From Rhodospirillaceae bacterium (GTDB lineage Bacteria > Pseudomonadota > Alphaproteobacteria > Rhodospirillales > Casp-alpha2): a DNA stretch of 64,000 bases. Positions 54,259-63,424 of the stretch are shown here, piece after piece (positions within the stretch are counted from its first letter, which is position 1; each line of letters starts with the position of its first letter). Under the pieces are notes generated by a model that worked only from the letters and a program-made list of their open reading frames with translations, made no database searches and was not told the origin of the DNA. The position numbers and the translations under genes are program-made. The stretch is from contig JABJBP010000130.1 of the NCBI GenBank assembly GCA_018665815.1, positions 1 through 64,000 of the forward strand, written 5' to 3'.

Positions 54259-54693
54259 TCAGCCTTCGAACCAAGGCGGATCACCCTGCCATTCGGCATC
54301 AAAGCGGGGCAGCCCGTCGTCAAAGGTGTAATACGCGGGGGCGGTCGACGCGAAGATGTGGCCGACTGCCGGCGGGACTTTCGCCGGATCGAAGGCGCCG
54401 GAAGCAATGGAAACTGCGTCACCGTTATCGGGTGCCCAAAACAGTCTTGTTCCGCAATGTCTGCAAAATCCGCGCTGTGCCGCCGCTGACGCGCGGTACC
54501 AATGAATGGCGTTCTCATCGGTGATCGTCGAATCGCGCCGATGGGCCTGTGAATACGCGACGAAATGGCCGTGCAGATGCAAGCATTGGCGGCAATGACA
54601 ATAGACCGAGCCACGCACGGGGCCGATAACCTCAAACCGCACTTTGGTGCAATGGCACCCCCCAGCCCAAGTTGCAGATGTTGTCGAGTTCAT
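54259..54693 (-). CDS. GFA family protein (glutathione-dependent formaldehyde-activating enzyme-like)
   Basis: A 144-residue zinc protein. Cys ligands lie in GGCHCTKVRFE, YCHCRQCLHLHG and FCRHCGTRLFW, the CENP-V/GFA fold. Members either speed formation of S-hydroxymethylglutathione from formaldehyde or have other thiol-related roles. Formaldehyde is a by-product of sarcosine oxidase, so a protective role is reasonable here. AGGG lies upstream of the ATG at 54693; longer upstream starts add unrelated residues. Confidence 0.87.
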   Translation of the reverse strand: MNSTTSATWAGGCHCTKVRFEVIGPVRGSVYCHCRQCLHLHGHFVAYSQAHRRDSTITDENAIHWYRASAAAQRGFCRHCGTRLFWAPDNGDAVSIASGAFDPAKVPPAVGHIFASTAPAYYTFDDGLPRFDAEWQGDPPWFEG

Positions 54694-54756
54694 ATCAGTG
54701 CCCTCCGATTCTGGAAACGAGTCTGCCAACAACCGGGTCGCATTACAAAAAAAAAT

Positions 54757-54786
54757 CGGGCGCCTCTTTTTCACTGGAGGCGCCCG
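54757..54786 (-). terminator. Rho-independent terminator of the 52-residue small gene (leftward)
   Basis: CGGGCGCCTC (54757-54766) and GAGGCGCCCG (54777-54786) form a perfect 10-bp stem. Read leftward it runs into an A followed by nine Ts (complement of 54747-54755). It lies 54 bases after the stop of the small gene at 54841. Confidence 0.9.
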
Positions 54787-54840
54787 TTAGTTTTGGGGTT
54801 CAGGGAGTTAAAACAGGTCGTCAGAGGGAGAGAAAATGGT

Positions 54841-54999
54841 TCAGAATTTGGAGGTTTCCAGTGCGCGGTAGCGGCGGTCGAGAGCTTTCTTGAAGAAACT
54901 GGAATAAGACTGGCTGCGTAGCTGGTGGGCTCGACGGATGCTGGCATCAATTTGCTCCATGCTCAGCAGTGGCTTATCGGCGAAACTATGGTGTGGCAT
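54841..54999 (-). CDS. Small basic protein of 52 residues
   Basis: A short reading frame that I found by reading the strand directly: ATG at 54999, TGA at 54841, with AAGGAG (GGAG eight bases before the ATG) and a strong terminator after it. The protein starts MPHHSFADKPLLSMEQIDAS, continues with IRRAHQLRSQSYSSFFKKAL and ends DRRYRALETSKF; it is helical, amphipathic and Arg/Lys-rich. It resembles small alphaproteobacterial proteins with an AHxLRxxx-FF/FR pattern, but I do not recognise a functional family. Clean RBS and terminator make it a likely real, self-standing gene. Confidence 0.75.
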   Translation of the reverse strand: MPHHSFADKPLLSMEQIDASIRRAHQLRSQSYSSFFKKALDRRYRALETSKF

Positions 55000-55140
55000 T
55001 GCGAGGCTCCTTATTCGTTGTTTTCGTTTCGTACGCGCTTCGTTGTGTCGTTAAAAGGGAATATAGATTGTTGCGTTAGAATTAAAAATAAGAGAGTGTT
55101 AAAAATATTATGGAATTAACTTCATAAGTGGGAGAGGGCC

Positions 55141-56076
55141 TTGGACAGGCAAAGTGAGATGTCGGTATTCGTCCGGGTGGTCGAGGCCGAAAGTTTTTCC
55201 GCCGCCGCGCGATCGTTGAAATTGACGCCGTCGGCGGTCAGTAAACTGGTCAGCCGTCTGGAGGATCGCTTGGGCGCGCGTTTGTTGAACCGGACAACGC
55301 GACGCCTTAGCCTGAGCGAAGAAGGTCGTGCCTTTTATCAACGCTGCCTGCCGATTTTGGCGGCCATCGAGGAAGCCGAGCGCGCCGTTACTGAACTGCA
55401 CGCTGAGCCGCGAGGGCTGCTGAAGGTCAATTCTTCGACGGCGTTCGGCCAATATCACATTTCACCACTGATACCGGAATTCACGGCAAAGTATCCCGAC
55501 CTGCGGATCCAACTGACGTTGACCGACAGCATCGTCAATCTGGTTGAAGAAGAGGTCGATGTGGCCATTCGTATTGGAGAGCTGCCTGATAGTTCGCTGA
55601 TTGCCCGCAAGTTGGCACCGGCCCGGCGGGTTGTCGCCGGTGCGCCAAGCTATTTGGAGCGCGTCGGCACGCCGAAGTCACCGGATGATCTGAAGGATCA
55701 CAATTGCCTGACGCTGAGTTTTGAGACCAGCCTCAATCAATGGGAATTTGCCGGCCCCGACGGACCGCGCCGCATGCGGGTGTCGGGCAACTATGAAACC
55801 AATAATGCCACTGCCATGCATGCGGCCGCCCTTGATGGGTTGGGGTTAATTCGATCAGCTGATTTTATCGTCGGCCCCGATATTCGCGCCGGCAGATTGA
55901 TCCCGGTGTTGACCGATTTTGAGACCGATCGGGCGCCGAATATCTATGCGGTTTATTCTCACGCCCGGCACCTGTCGCCAAAGGTTCGGGCTTTCGTCGA
56001 TCTATTGGCTGATGCCTTTTCTCCGACCCCGCCGTGGGAGTGCGACGGCGACGAAGACTGTGACGACGATAAATAA
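55141..56076 (+). CDS. LysR family transcriptional regulator
   Basis: A 311-residue regulator. The N-terminal winged helix-turn-helix covers residues 5-65 (MSVFVRVVEAESFSAAARSL, LTPSAVSKLVSRLEDRLGAR). The substrate-binding domain follows, with RGLLKVNSSTAFGQYHISPL and VDVAIRIGELPDSSLIARKL. I take the TTG at 55141 because GGAGAGG lies just before it and family members begin MDRxxxMxVFVRV. The acidic C-terminal tail (DGDEDCDDDK) is unusual. Target genes are unknown; it could act on the divergent small gene or the downstream operon. Confidence 0.9.
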   Translation: MDRQSEMSVFVRVVEAESFSAAARSLKLTPSAVSKLVSRLEDRLGARLLNRTTRRLSLSEEGRAFYQRCLPILAAIEEAERAVTELHAEPRGLLKVNSSTAFGQYHISPLIPEFTAKYPDLRIQLTLTDSIVNLVEEEVDVAIRIGELPDSSLIARKLAPARRVVAGAPSYLERVGTPKSPDDLKDHNCLTLSFETSLNQWEFAGPDGPRRMRVSGNYETNNATAMHAAALDGLGLIRSADFIVGPDIRAGRLIPVLTDFETDRAPNIYAVYSHARHLSPKVRAFVDLLADAFSPTPPWECDGDEDCDDDK

Positions 56077-56150
56077 CACCGCTCGGCTTTATTTCCCGCC
56101 GCTATGCAAAAAGTGCAGGGCAGGGCCGTAATTTTTATATATTGACCCGA

Positions 56151-56190
56151 TATATGTAAGGTGCATATATAGATGCAGATATGCGTCTAT
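56151..56190. promoter_or_regulatory. Paired inverted repeats upstream of padR (probable PadR operator)
   Basis: TATATG (56151-56156) and CATATA (56164-56169) form one 6-bp inverted repeat with a 7-base spacer; ATAGATGC (56169-56176) and GCGTCTAT (56183-56190) form a second with one mismatch. Both lie in an AT-rich stretch 45-85 bases before the PadR start, typical of an autoregulatory operator. Assignment is by position and symmetry. Confidence 0.6.
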
Positions 56191-56234
56191 AGGGAGGGGC
56201 GCGCCAATAACCATTACGGATTGGAATTCAGGTT

Positions 56235-56801
56235 ATGGACGTCAAGACCCTCTGCCTCGGCGTGCTCACGCTTGGCGATGCCAGTGGCTATGAAATCAGA
56301 AAGCAGTTTGAGGAAGGACCGTTCGCGCATTTTTTCGGCGCCAGCTACGGCTCCATCTATCCGGCACTCGCGCAACTGCTGAATGACGGCTTTGTCACCG
56401 TTACCGAACACCCGCAGGAAGGTAAGCCGGATAAAAAGATTTATCGTCTGACACCGCAAGGGCGTGATCATTTTGCCGACGCGCTGAAGTCGGTGCCGGC
56501 GCCCGACAAGTTCCGTTCGGAAACGTTGGTCCATCTGTTTTTTGCCGAACTCATGACGCCGGAGCATTTGAGCGCGGTTATTGACGCCTACTTTGAGCAT
56601 TTCCGTGCCATGTCCGGCTTTATGAAAACCTTGGACCCGGCTGGTATTCCACCAGGTCGGATGTTTGTGCGCGGCATCGGCGAGACATTTTATTCGACAA
56701 TGGCCGATTTTATGGAAACCAACCGGGATCGGGTTCTGGCGGACGTCGCCGAGGCGAATGCTAATGCCCCGAAATCCCGAATACCGGAGGCCGCGGAATG
56801 A
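56235..56801 (+). CDS. PadR family transcriptional regulator
   Basis: A 188-residue regulator. The winged helix lies at residues 1-85 (MDVKTLCLGVLTLGDASGYE, GASYGSIYPALAQLLNDGFV, KKIYRLTPQGRDHF) and the C-terminal helices 105-180 make the dimer. PadR proteins repress efflux or detoxification genes and are released by ligands. Its stop overlaps the next ATG by four bases, so it is the first gene of an RND efflux operon and its probable repressor. Confidence 0.9.
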   Translation: MDVKTLCLGVLTLGDASGYEIRKQFEEGPFAHFFGASYGSIYPALAQLLNDGFVTVTEHPQEGKPDKKIYRLTPQGRDHFADALKSVPAPDKFRSETLVHLFFAELMTPEHLSAVIDAYFEHFRAMSGFMKTLDPAGIPPGRMFVRGIGETFYSTMADFMETNRDRVLADVAEANANAPKSRIPEAAE

Positions 56802-57949
56802 GTGGAAAAATATCAATCGGCCGATTGCGGGGTTCTCATCTGCTGGCCATTGTCATGGCATTGGCATCCGTATTGTGGATTGCATCGGGCGTCGTCACTG
56901 GCAAGTCGCCGACCAAAAAGGATGTTGCCAAGGCGAGTGCCGCTCAACCCCTGACGTTGGTTCGGGTGAAAACGGTAAGCGCCGAAATGCGCGAAGGTGC
57001 TGTTGTGCTTTACGGGCGCACGGATGCCATCAAGGACGCCGAATTGGCGGCGGAAACAGCTGGACGGGTTGTCGGTCGCAGTGCGCGCAAAGGCGCGTGG
57101 GTGAAAAAAGGTGCGCCGTTATTTCAGTTGGCAATGGATGATCGCATGGCGCGTCTCAAGGAGACTGAGGCCAAGGTCGACTATCAGGAAATCGCCTTCA
57201 ATGCGGCGAAACGGCTATCAAAAAAACAATTTCAGTCAAAGGTGCGTTTGGCCGAGGAGACCGCAGAATTGGCCAGCGCGAAGGCGGAACTGGCGACCAT
57301 GCGCTTGGATATTCAACGCACAACCATCCGCGCGCCCATTGATGGATTTATAGAGATTCTGCCGCTTGGTATTGGGGATTATGTCAAGATCGGCGATCAC
57401 GTCGCCACCATCGTCAATCTTGATCCCATCCGCGTTGTCGCTCAGGTTTCGGAACGCGACGTGACGCGCCTCAAGGCTGGGGCATCGGCTCGGGCGGTGT
57501 TGCCGGACGGCCGTACGCTGAGCGGTGAGCTTCGCTATATTTCGCGTGCCGGCCAATCCGACACCCGCACTTTCCGGGTCGAGGTCTGGATCGCCAATCC
57601 CGACGGTCTTGTCCCCGAAGGCCTGACGACGGAACTCAGGCTGCCGACTGGTAGGACGCGGGCGCACCGGGTCAGCCCCGCGATTCTGACCCTTGATGAC
57701 AACGGCGTCATCGGCGTCAAGGCAGTGGACGCAGAGCATCGCGTCGTCTTTCACCCGGTTCGCATTCTTGGTGATACGCCCGATGGCATTTGGCTGGGTA
57801 ACTTGCCCGAGACCTTGACGCTAATCACGGTCGGTCAAGAATTTGTTCGCGTCGGGCAACAAGTGCGCGTCCTAGATCAAGAGGCCACCAGCCAACCGCC
57901 GGCTGCCAAGCCTGATGATGTGAACGCCAACAAGGCAGGTGCTTCGTGA
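56798..57949 (+). CDS. RND efflux periplasmic adaptor subunit (membrane fusion protein)
   Basis: A 383-residue protein with an N-terminal membrane anchor (LLAIVMALASVLWIASGVV, residues 12-31), an AETAGRVVGRSARKGAWVKKG lipoyl half-site and a short alpha-helical hairpin, then the second half-site RTTIRAPIDGFIEILPLGIG-type and beta barrel domains. It links the inner-membrane pump to an outer-membrane channel. Its start overlaps padR and its stop overlaps the pump gene (GTGA). No outer-membrane factor gene is in the operon. Confidence 0.9.
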   Translation: MSGKISIGRLRGSHLLAIVMALASVLWIASGVVTGKSPTKKDVAKASAAQPLTLVRVKTVSAEMREGAVVLYGRTDAIKDAELAAETAGRVVGRSARKGAWVKKGAPLFQLAMDDRMARLKETEAKVDYQEIAFNAAKRLSKKQFQSKVRLAEETAELASAKAELATMRLDIQRTTIRAPIDGFIEILPLGIGDYVKIGDHVATIVNLDPIRVVAQVSERDVTRLKAGASARAVLPDGRTLSGELRYISRAGQSDTRTFRVEVWIANPDGLVPEGLTTELRLPTGRTRAHRVSPAILTLDDNGVIGVKAVDAEHRVVFHPVRILGDTPDGIWLGNLPETLTLITVGQEFVRVGQQVRVLDQEATSQPPAAKPDDVNANKAGAS

Positions 57950-60900
57950 ACGCACTTATCGACGCCGCCCTCGGCCATGCGCGGACCGTTCTGGCCAGTT
58001 TGCTGTTGATCCTGGTTTCCGGGTCGATCGCCTACAAGGAAATCGCCAAAGAGGCGGAACCCGATATTAATATTCCGATTGTCTACGTGGTTATGAACCA
58101 TGAAGGCATTTCGCCGGAAGATGCCGAACGCCTATTGATCCGGCCGATGGAGCAGGAGCTTCGTCAAATTGAGGGCGTCAAGGAAATGACCGCGTCGGGT
58201 TTTGAAGGTGGCGCCAATGTGACCTTGGAATTCGAAGCCGGCTTCGATGCGGATACTGCCTTGGATGACGTGCGCGAAAAAGTTGATTTGGCGAAACCCG
58301 AATTGCCCGGCGAAACCGATGAACCGGAAGTCCATGAAGTAAATTTCAGCCTGTTTCCAGTGGTCGTTGTTACCTTGTCGGGGACGGTGCCGGAACGCGC
58401 GCTGTTGCGATTGGGCCGCGATCTCCGTGACCGGATTGAAGGTCTGGCGGAGGTCCTGCAGGTCCAGATTGCCGGCGACCGGGAAGAACTGGTGGAAATC
58501 CTGATCGACCCGGTGAAGATCGAAAGCTACGAATTGTCCGTGATCGACACGGTCGATGCGGTCCGTGCGTCGAACCTTTTGGTCGCGGCGGGCGCCCAGG
58601 ATACGGGCCTTGGCCGGTTCACCTTGAAGGTTCCGGGATTATTCGAAAGCGTGCGCGATATCGTCTCAATGCCGGTCAAGGTGGATGGCGACGCGGTCGT
58701 CACGCTAGGCGATATCGGCGAGGTCAGGCGTGGCTTCAAGGACCCCACCAGCTTTGCCCGGGTGGATGGCGAAAGTGCCATTGCGTTGGAGGTCTCTAAG
58801 CGCACCGGCGAAAACATTATCGACACGGTGGCGAAAGTCCGGGCCCTTGTTGCCGCTGAACGCAAGGATTGGCAGCCTGAGTTGCGCCACACCGTCAACA
58901 TCCGCTTCAACGCCGATAAGTCCGGTAAGATCAAAGGTATGCTTGGTGATTTGCAGAACAACGTCATCGCCGCTGTGTTGTTGGTGATGATCGTCGTTGT
59001 CTGGGCTTTGGGCGTGCGCTCGGCGATGTTGGTGGGGGTTGCCATTCCAGGCTCGTTCCTGACCGGCATATTGGTTTTGGGCGCCGCTGGGTTGACCATC
59101 AACATGGTCGTGCTGTTCGCGCTGATTTTGGCCGTTGGCATGCTGGTCGATGGTGCCATCGTGGTAACCGAATACGCGGACCGGAAAATGAGCGAGGGTG
59201 AATCGCCGAAAAAATCCTATGGCATGGCGGCCAAGCGCATGGCGCGGCCGATCATTGCGTCCACGGCAACCACCCTGGCGGCATTCCTTCCGTTAATGTT
59301 CTGGCCCGGTGTGGTTGGCGAGTTCATGAAATTTCTGCCCCTCACGCTGTTAGCGACCTTGTCGGCATCGTTAATGATGGCACTGATCTTCGTGCCGACC
59401 TTGGGCGCTAGTGTTAGTCGCTCGGCTGGCGGCAGTGCCGATCCGGAGATCGCCCGTCAATTGGCCGGCGCGGAGGATGGAAACCTCACTCAGGTCGGTG
59501 GCTTTACCGGTGGTTATCTCAGGGTTCTTGATCGAGCACTCAGTCATCCGGGGAAGATTCTTTGCGCGGCTGTTGGGCTTTTGATCGGTGTTCAGGTTGT
59601 TTATGGACAGTTCGGCAAGGGCATTGAGTTCTTCCCGGAGGTCGAGCCGGAACGGGCAATTATTCAGGTTAAAGCGCGCGGCAATCTGGCGGCCCAGGAA
59701 AAGGACCTGTTGATGCGTGAGGTTGAGGCACGGATCCTTGCTGTTGATGCTGAACGCGATGAGTTTGATAGCGTTTATACCCGAACCGGCCAGGAAGGGC
59801 GCTCCCAGGAAGCCGAAGACATCATCGGCACCATCACCTTGGAAATGGGGGATTGGTGGGCGCGGCGCAAGGTCGATGACATTCTCGACGACATAAGCGC
59901 ACGGACTGCCAATCTGGCGGGGGTTATCGTTGACCGCCGCAAAGAGGAGGCCGGGCCCCCCATCGGCAAGGCGATCCAGGTTCAAATGGCTTCGCGCTAT
60001 CCGAAACTCTTGGCGAAAGCCGTGGTGCGGGTCCGTGACGGCATGAAAAAGCTTGGCGGGTTCACCAATATCGAGGATGACCGACCGTTGCCCGGCATTG
60101 ATTGGGAAATGACTGTCGACCGGGCCCAGGCGGCGAAGTTTGGTGCCAGCGTTGATCTCATTGGGCGCAACATCCAGATGGTGACGACCGGGATAAAACT
60201 GGGTGAATACCGGCCCGACGATTCCGATGACGAAATCGATATTCGAGTCCGATATCCGAAGGCCTATCGGACGATTGCCCAACTCGATGAAATCCGCGCG
60301 ACCACGTCGGCCGGTCAGGTCCCGATCGGCAATTTCGTCACCCTTCAGGCGAAACCCAGGGTCGGTAAATTAAACCGTGCCGACAGCCGCCGCGTCATGA
60401 GCGTGAAATCCGATGTCGCCGAAGGCGAACTGGCCGACAACAAGGCACAGCAGTTGAAAGCCTGGGTGAAGACCGCCGGACTGGATCCACGTATTGAGGT
60501 CAAATTCAAAGGCGAAGACGAAGAGCAGAACAAAGCTAAGGCATTTCTTGGCAAGGCCTTCGGTGTCGCACTTTTCATCATGGCGGTGATCTTGGTCACC
60601 CAGTTCAACAGTTTCTATTCGGCATTTTTGATCTTGTCTGCGGTGATCATGTCGACGATTGGCGTGTTCATCGGGTTGCTGATCACCGAACAGCCCTTCG
60701 GCATCGTCATGGGTGGCATCGGGGTGATTGCTTTGGCCGGGATCGTCGTAAATAACAATATTGTCCTAATTGATACTTTCGACCGGTTGAAGGACGGTGA
60801 GGCGTCAGTGCGCGCGGCGATCTTGAAGACCGGCGCGCAACGTCTCCGGCCGGTTTTGCTGACCACGGTGACGACCATTCTGGGCCTCATGCCGATGGTG

Positions 60901-61128
60901 TTGGGTGCTAACATTGATTTTGTCGAACGATTGGTGACAACGGGCGCGCCGGCCATGCAATGGTGGCGCCAACTGGCGACAGCGATTGTTTTCGGGTTGG
61001 GGTTTGCGACGGTGCTGACGTTGCTGGTCACGCCGTCTGCGTTGATGGTTCGCGGGAATGTCCGAAATTGGCTGGATCGGCGGCGTGCGCGCAACACGAC
61101 CATGGTCGCCGAACCGAAGACGACTTAA
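57946..61128 (+). CDS. RND efflux transporter permease (AcrB/MdtB-like)
   Basis: A 1060-residue pump starting at a GTG that overlaps the adaptor stop. It has the two-fold RND layout: transmembrane segment 1 near residues 12-30, a porter domain, helices around 335-480 containing FALILAVGMLVDGAIVVTEY (with the proton-relay acidic residues), a second porter domain and a final helix bundle (GGIGVIALAGIVVNNNIVLI, LRPVLLTTVTTILGLMP). Substrates, possibly lipophilic drugs, are set by the porter loops and cannot be read off. Confidence 0.92.
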   Translation: MNALIDAALGHARTVLASLLLILVSGSIAYKEIAKEAEPDINIPIVYVVMNHEGISPEDAERLLIRPMEQELRQIEGVKEMTASGFEGGANVTLEFEAGFDADTALDDVREKVDLAKPELPGETDEPEVHEVNFSLFPVVVVTLSGTVPERALLRLGRDLRDRIEGLAEVLQVQIAGDREELVEILIDPVKIESYELSVIDTVDAVRASNLLVAAGAQDTGLGRFTLKVPGLFESVRDIVSMPVKVDGDAVVTLGDIGEVRRGFKDPTSFARVDGESAIALEVSKRTGENIIDTVAKVRALVAAERKDWQPELRHTVNIRFNADKSGKIKGMLGDLQNNVIAAVLLVMIVVVWALGVRSAMLVGVAIPGSFLTGILVLGAAGLTINMVVLFALILAVGMLVDGAIVVTEYADRKMSEGESPKKSYGMAAKRMARPIIASTATTLAAFLPLMFWPGVVGEFMKFLPLTLLATLSASLMMALIFVPTLGASVSRSAGGSADPEIARQLAGAEDGNLTQVGGFTGGYLRVLDRALSHPGKILCAAVGLLIGVQVVYGQFGKGIEFFPEVEPERAIIQVKARGNLAAQEKDLLMREVEARILAVDAERDEFDSVYTRTGQEGRSQEAEDIIGTITLEMGDWWARRKVDDILDDISARTANLAGVIVDRRKEEAGPPIGKAIQVQMASRYPKLLAKAVVRVRDGMKKLGGFTNIEDDRPLPGIDWEMTVDRAQAAKFGASVDLIGRNIQMVTTGIKLGEYRPDDSDDEIDIRVRYPKAYRTIAQLDEIRATTSAGQVPIGNFVTLQAKPRVGKLNRADSRRVMSVKSDVAEGELADNKAQQLKAWVKTAGLDPRIEVKFKGEDEEQNKAKAFLGKAFGVALFIMAVILVTQFNSFYSAFLILSAVIMSTIGVFIGLLITEQPFGIVMGGIGVIALAGIVVNNNIVLIDTFDRLKDGEASVRAAILKTGAQRLRPVLLTTVTTILGLMPMVLGANIDFVERLVTTGAPAMQWWRQLATAIVFGLGFATVLTLLVTPSALMVRGNVRNWLDRRRARNTTMVAEPKTT

Positions 61129-61195
61129 CGACTGCGATGCGCGTTCGCGCTATGAGCACAAGGTCGAGTGAATTGAATGGCGCTACTGGCTGAAG

Positions 61196-61996
61196 TTATA
61201 CGTCGTCGATTTCCATATCTTTTTTCTCACCGGATTTAAAACGCCGGTGCGCGCGGAATGAAAATACCATGGAAATCATATAAAGCCCTAAGATCACCGA
61301 AAGCGCCAACCATGGCACACTGGTGATCAAGGCGATTATCAGGGCGACGCTGAGCATGGTCACCAGGAACCGATGGCGTGGGATCACGACTTTCTTGAAC
61401 GAGTAGGTGGGGATCGAGCTGACCAGCAGGGCACCGACACAAAATAAGAAGCCTGAGACCACCCAGGGCGAGCGGAAGAAATCATCGCCGACTTGAAACG
61501 ACAAGACCATCGGCAGCAGAACCAAGCCGGCGCCGGCGGGCGCGGGGACGCCGGAAAAGAAATGACGTTTCCAGTCCGGTGCGTTTTCGTCCTCCAAGGC
61601 GACATTGAAACGCGCCAGACGGAGTCCGGTGCACATGGCGAACAGCATGACCAGCACCCAGGCGCCGCGACCTGCATCCTGCATGGCCCAAAGATACAGG
61701 ATCATTGCCGGGGCCACGCCGAAGCAGACGAAATCGGATAACGAATCCAACTCAGCGCCGAATTTCGAGGCGCCCTTCAACAAGCGCGCGATGCGGCCGT
61801 CCAACGTGTCGAAGATCGCTGCGACGGCGATGGCGAATGCACTGAGTTCCCAGCGCTCTTGAAAAGCGAACCGCATGGCCGTCAGGCCGGATGCCAACGC
61901 CAACAGAGTCAGGATGTTAGGGATCATCCGATTGATGGAGATATTCTGCAGGCGCTGCCGGGGCGTTGCCTTTGTGGTGCGTGTTGCCTTGGCCAT
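61196..61996 (-). CDS. pssA: CDP-diacylglycerol--serine O-phosphatidyltransferase
   Basis: A 266-residue membrane enzyme. The CDP-alcohol phosphotransferase motif DGRIARLLKGASKFGAELDS (D-G-x2-A-R-x8-G-x3-D-x3-D) lies near residue 70, with about eight membrane helices. It makes phosphatidylserine from CDP-diacylglycerol and serine. The Psd gene ends eight bases upstream, so psd-pssA is one operon giving phosphatidylethanolamine in two steps. Start at the ATG at 61996. Confidence 0.93.
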   Translation of the reverse strand: MAKATRTTKATPRQRLQNISINRMIPNILTLLALASGLTAMRFAFQERWELSAFAIAVAAIFDTLDGRIARLLKGASKFGAELDSLSDFVCFGVAPAMILYLWAMQDAGRGAWVLVMLFAMCTGLRLARFNVALEDENAPDWKRHFFSGVPAPAGAGLVLLPMVLSFQVGDDFFRSPWVVSGFLFCVGALLVSSIPTYSFKKVVIPRHRFLVTMLSVALIIALITSVPWLALSVILGLYMISMVFSFRAHRRFKSGEKKDMEIDDV

Positions 61997-62004
61997 ATCT
62001 AATC

Positions 62005-62691
62005 CTAGCGCAATTCGCCGGCGCGTGCTGCCTCTTGATTTTTTAAATCCGCCAGCACGGTTTCACCGGCTACCGCCAACTGACCGACACAGACCAATGG
62101 TTCGACGCCATTAGGGAGATAGACATCGACCCGGCTGCCGAAGCGGATCATGCCAAACCGTTGCCCGGCCTTGTAGGCATCGCCGACTTTCGCCTGACAC
62201 AAGATGCGCCGTGCGATAAGGCCGGCAATCTGTACAAACCCAATATCGGCGCCGTCGGCGGTCGTCACCTTGAGGCTTTGACGTTCGTTGTCGATGCTGG
62301 CTTTATCAAGCGACGCGTTCAAAAACTTACCGGGCCGATAGGCTGCACCGGTTATGGTGCCGTCAACGGGGACCCGGTTCACATGCACGTTGAAGACGTT
62401 CATGAAAACCGCGACGCGGGTGAGTGGTGCTGTGCCCATCTCTAGTTCTTCCGGCGGCGGTGCGTGTTCAATGGATCGCACGACGCCATCAGCCGGGCTG
62501 ATGACCAGTCCGTCGCGCGTCGGTGTGATCCGCGGTGGGTCGCGGAAAAAATAAATGCACCACGCGGTCAAGACGAGGCCGATGAAACCAAGGGGCGCAA
62601 TCCACCAGGTCATTGCCGCCGTTAATATGGCAAAAATCGCAATAAACGGCCGTCCGGCCGGATGGATGGGTACGAGAACCGTCTTCAACAT
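62005..62691 (-). CDS. psd: Phosphatidylserine decarboxylase proenzyme (short form)
   Basis: A 228-residue protein of the short Psd class. Two N-terminal membrane helices (residues 10-50) precede the soluble domain; [12 protein letters not shown] and [15 protein letters not shown] are conserved. [10 protein letters not shown] near residue 185 has the Gly-Ser self-cleavage site that creates the pyruvoyl group. It converts phosphatidylserine to phosphatidylethanolamine. ATG at 62691 taken; a TTG precedes it directly. Operon with pssA. Confidence 0.92.
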   Translation of the reverse strand: MLKTVLVPIHPAGRPFIAIFAILTAAMTWWIAPLGFIGLVLTAWCIYFFRDPPRITPTRDGLVISPADGVVRSIEHAPPPEELEMGTAPLTRVAVFMNVFNVHVNRVPVDGTITGAAYRPGKFLNASLDKASIDNERQSLKVTTADGADIGFVQIAGLIARRILCQAKVGDAYKAGQRFGMIRFGSRVDVYLPNGVEPLVCVGQLAVAGETVLADLKNQEAARAGELR

Positions 62692-62865
62692 CAAAAGGTG
62701 TTTCCGTAAGCAATTAGAGTTCGATGCGGATTGTCCCGGTTTTATCGCTCATATCAAGAAATTACCGAGGTCGCACACGAACGATCAAATCTCGTTGATA
62801 GGATGTGAACCCATGTACATTCCTATTGCAGGCGCAATGTGGCGTGATAATTTAGCTTTGCTAAT

Positions 62866-63366
62866 ATGACGGACGCACAGCGGAACTCGAAATTCAAAAC
62901 GATGTACTCTCCAGGACAACCTTTACCAGCTATGCTCGATCAATCGGCGGGGGACGACTTTGCGCCGATGGGATTGGATCAGGTTGCCAGCCTTGGCGGT
63001 AAGGATGCCGACGGGCCGTTAGAGTTCAGCTTCGAATATCAAGGTTACATTTTTGCGGTCCAGGCCGACGCCAGTGAACAACGGACAAACATCAAATTCC
63101 GCGCCAATTTGGGCAGTCTTCCCTATACGGCGGAAGACCCAGTCGCGCGGTCCAGTGCTTACGCGGTATTGCGAGCGGCCAGCCAGGTGCTTGGTGGGAA
63201 GGTCCGCCTGACCCCCCGCCAACGGGTCATTCTGCTTGACGATATAACCGTAGATGAACCGTTTACGCCGGTTGTTTTGCTTTCACTGTCAACACGGGTT
63301 CTGGTTCAAGCGAAACCGTATCTGGAATTGCTGGCGACATTTATCAGTCCGCCGGTACCAGCTTAA
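62866..63366 (+). CDS. Protein of unknown function, 166 residues
   Basis: I do not recognise a family. The protein is soluble, without signal peptide or membrane helix. After a 30-residue variable start it has two similar alpha/beta stretches, LEFSFEYQGYIFAVQADASE and TNIKFRANLGSLPYTAEDP, then SAYAVLRAASQVLGG, and ends in strands and a hydrophobic helix. Divergent from psd and 58 bases before the glutaredoxin-domain gene on the same strand. No strong RBS; the ATG at 62866 is the first in frame. Moderately sure it is coding from length and codon use. Confidence 0.55.
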   Translation: MTDAQRNSKFKTMYSPGQPLPAMLDQSAGDDFAPMGLDQVASLGGKDADGPLEFSFEYQGYIFAVQADASEQRTNIKFRANLGSLPYTAEDPVARSSAYAVLRAASQVLGGKVRLTPRQRVILLDDITVDEPFTPVVLLSLSTRVLVQAKPYLELLATFISPPVPA

Positions 63367-63424
63367 AATTTGGGGAATGGATGGGGCCGTCAGGGATGAC
63401 AGACATGACTAAGGAGAATACCGA

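Noticed and set aside
59371-60282. 303-codon frame antisense to the RND pump
   Set aside because: Shadow of the pump reading frame; no start signal and no domain.
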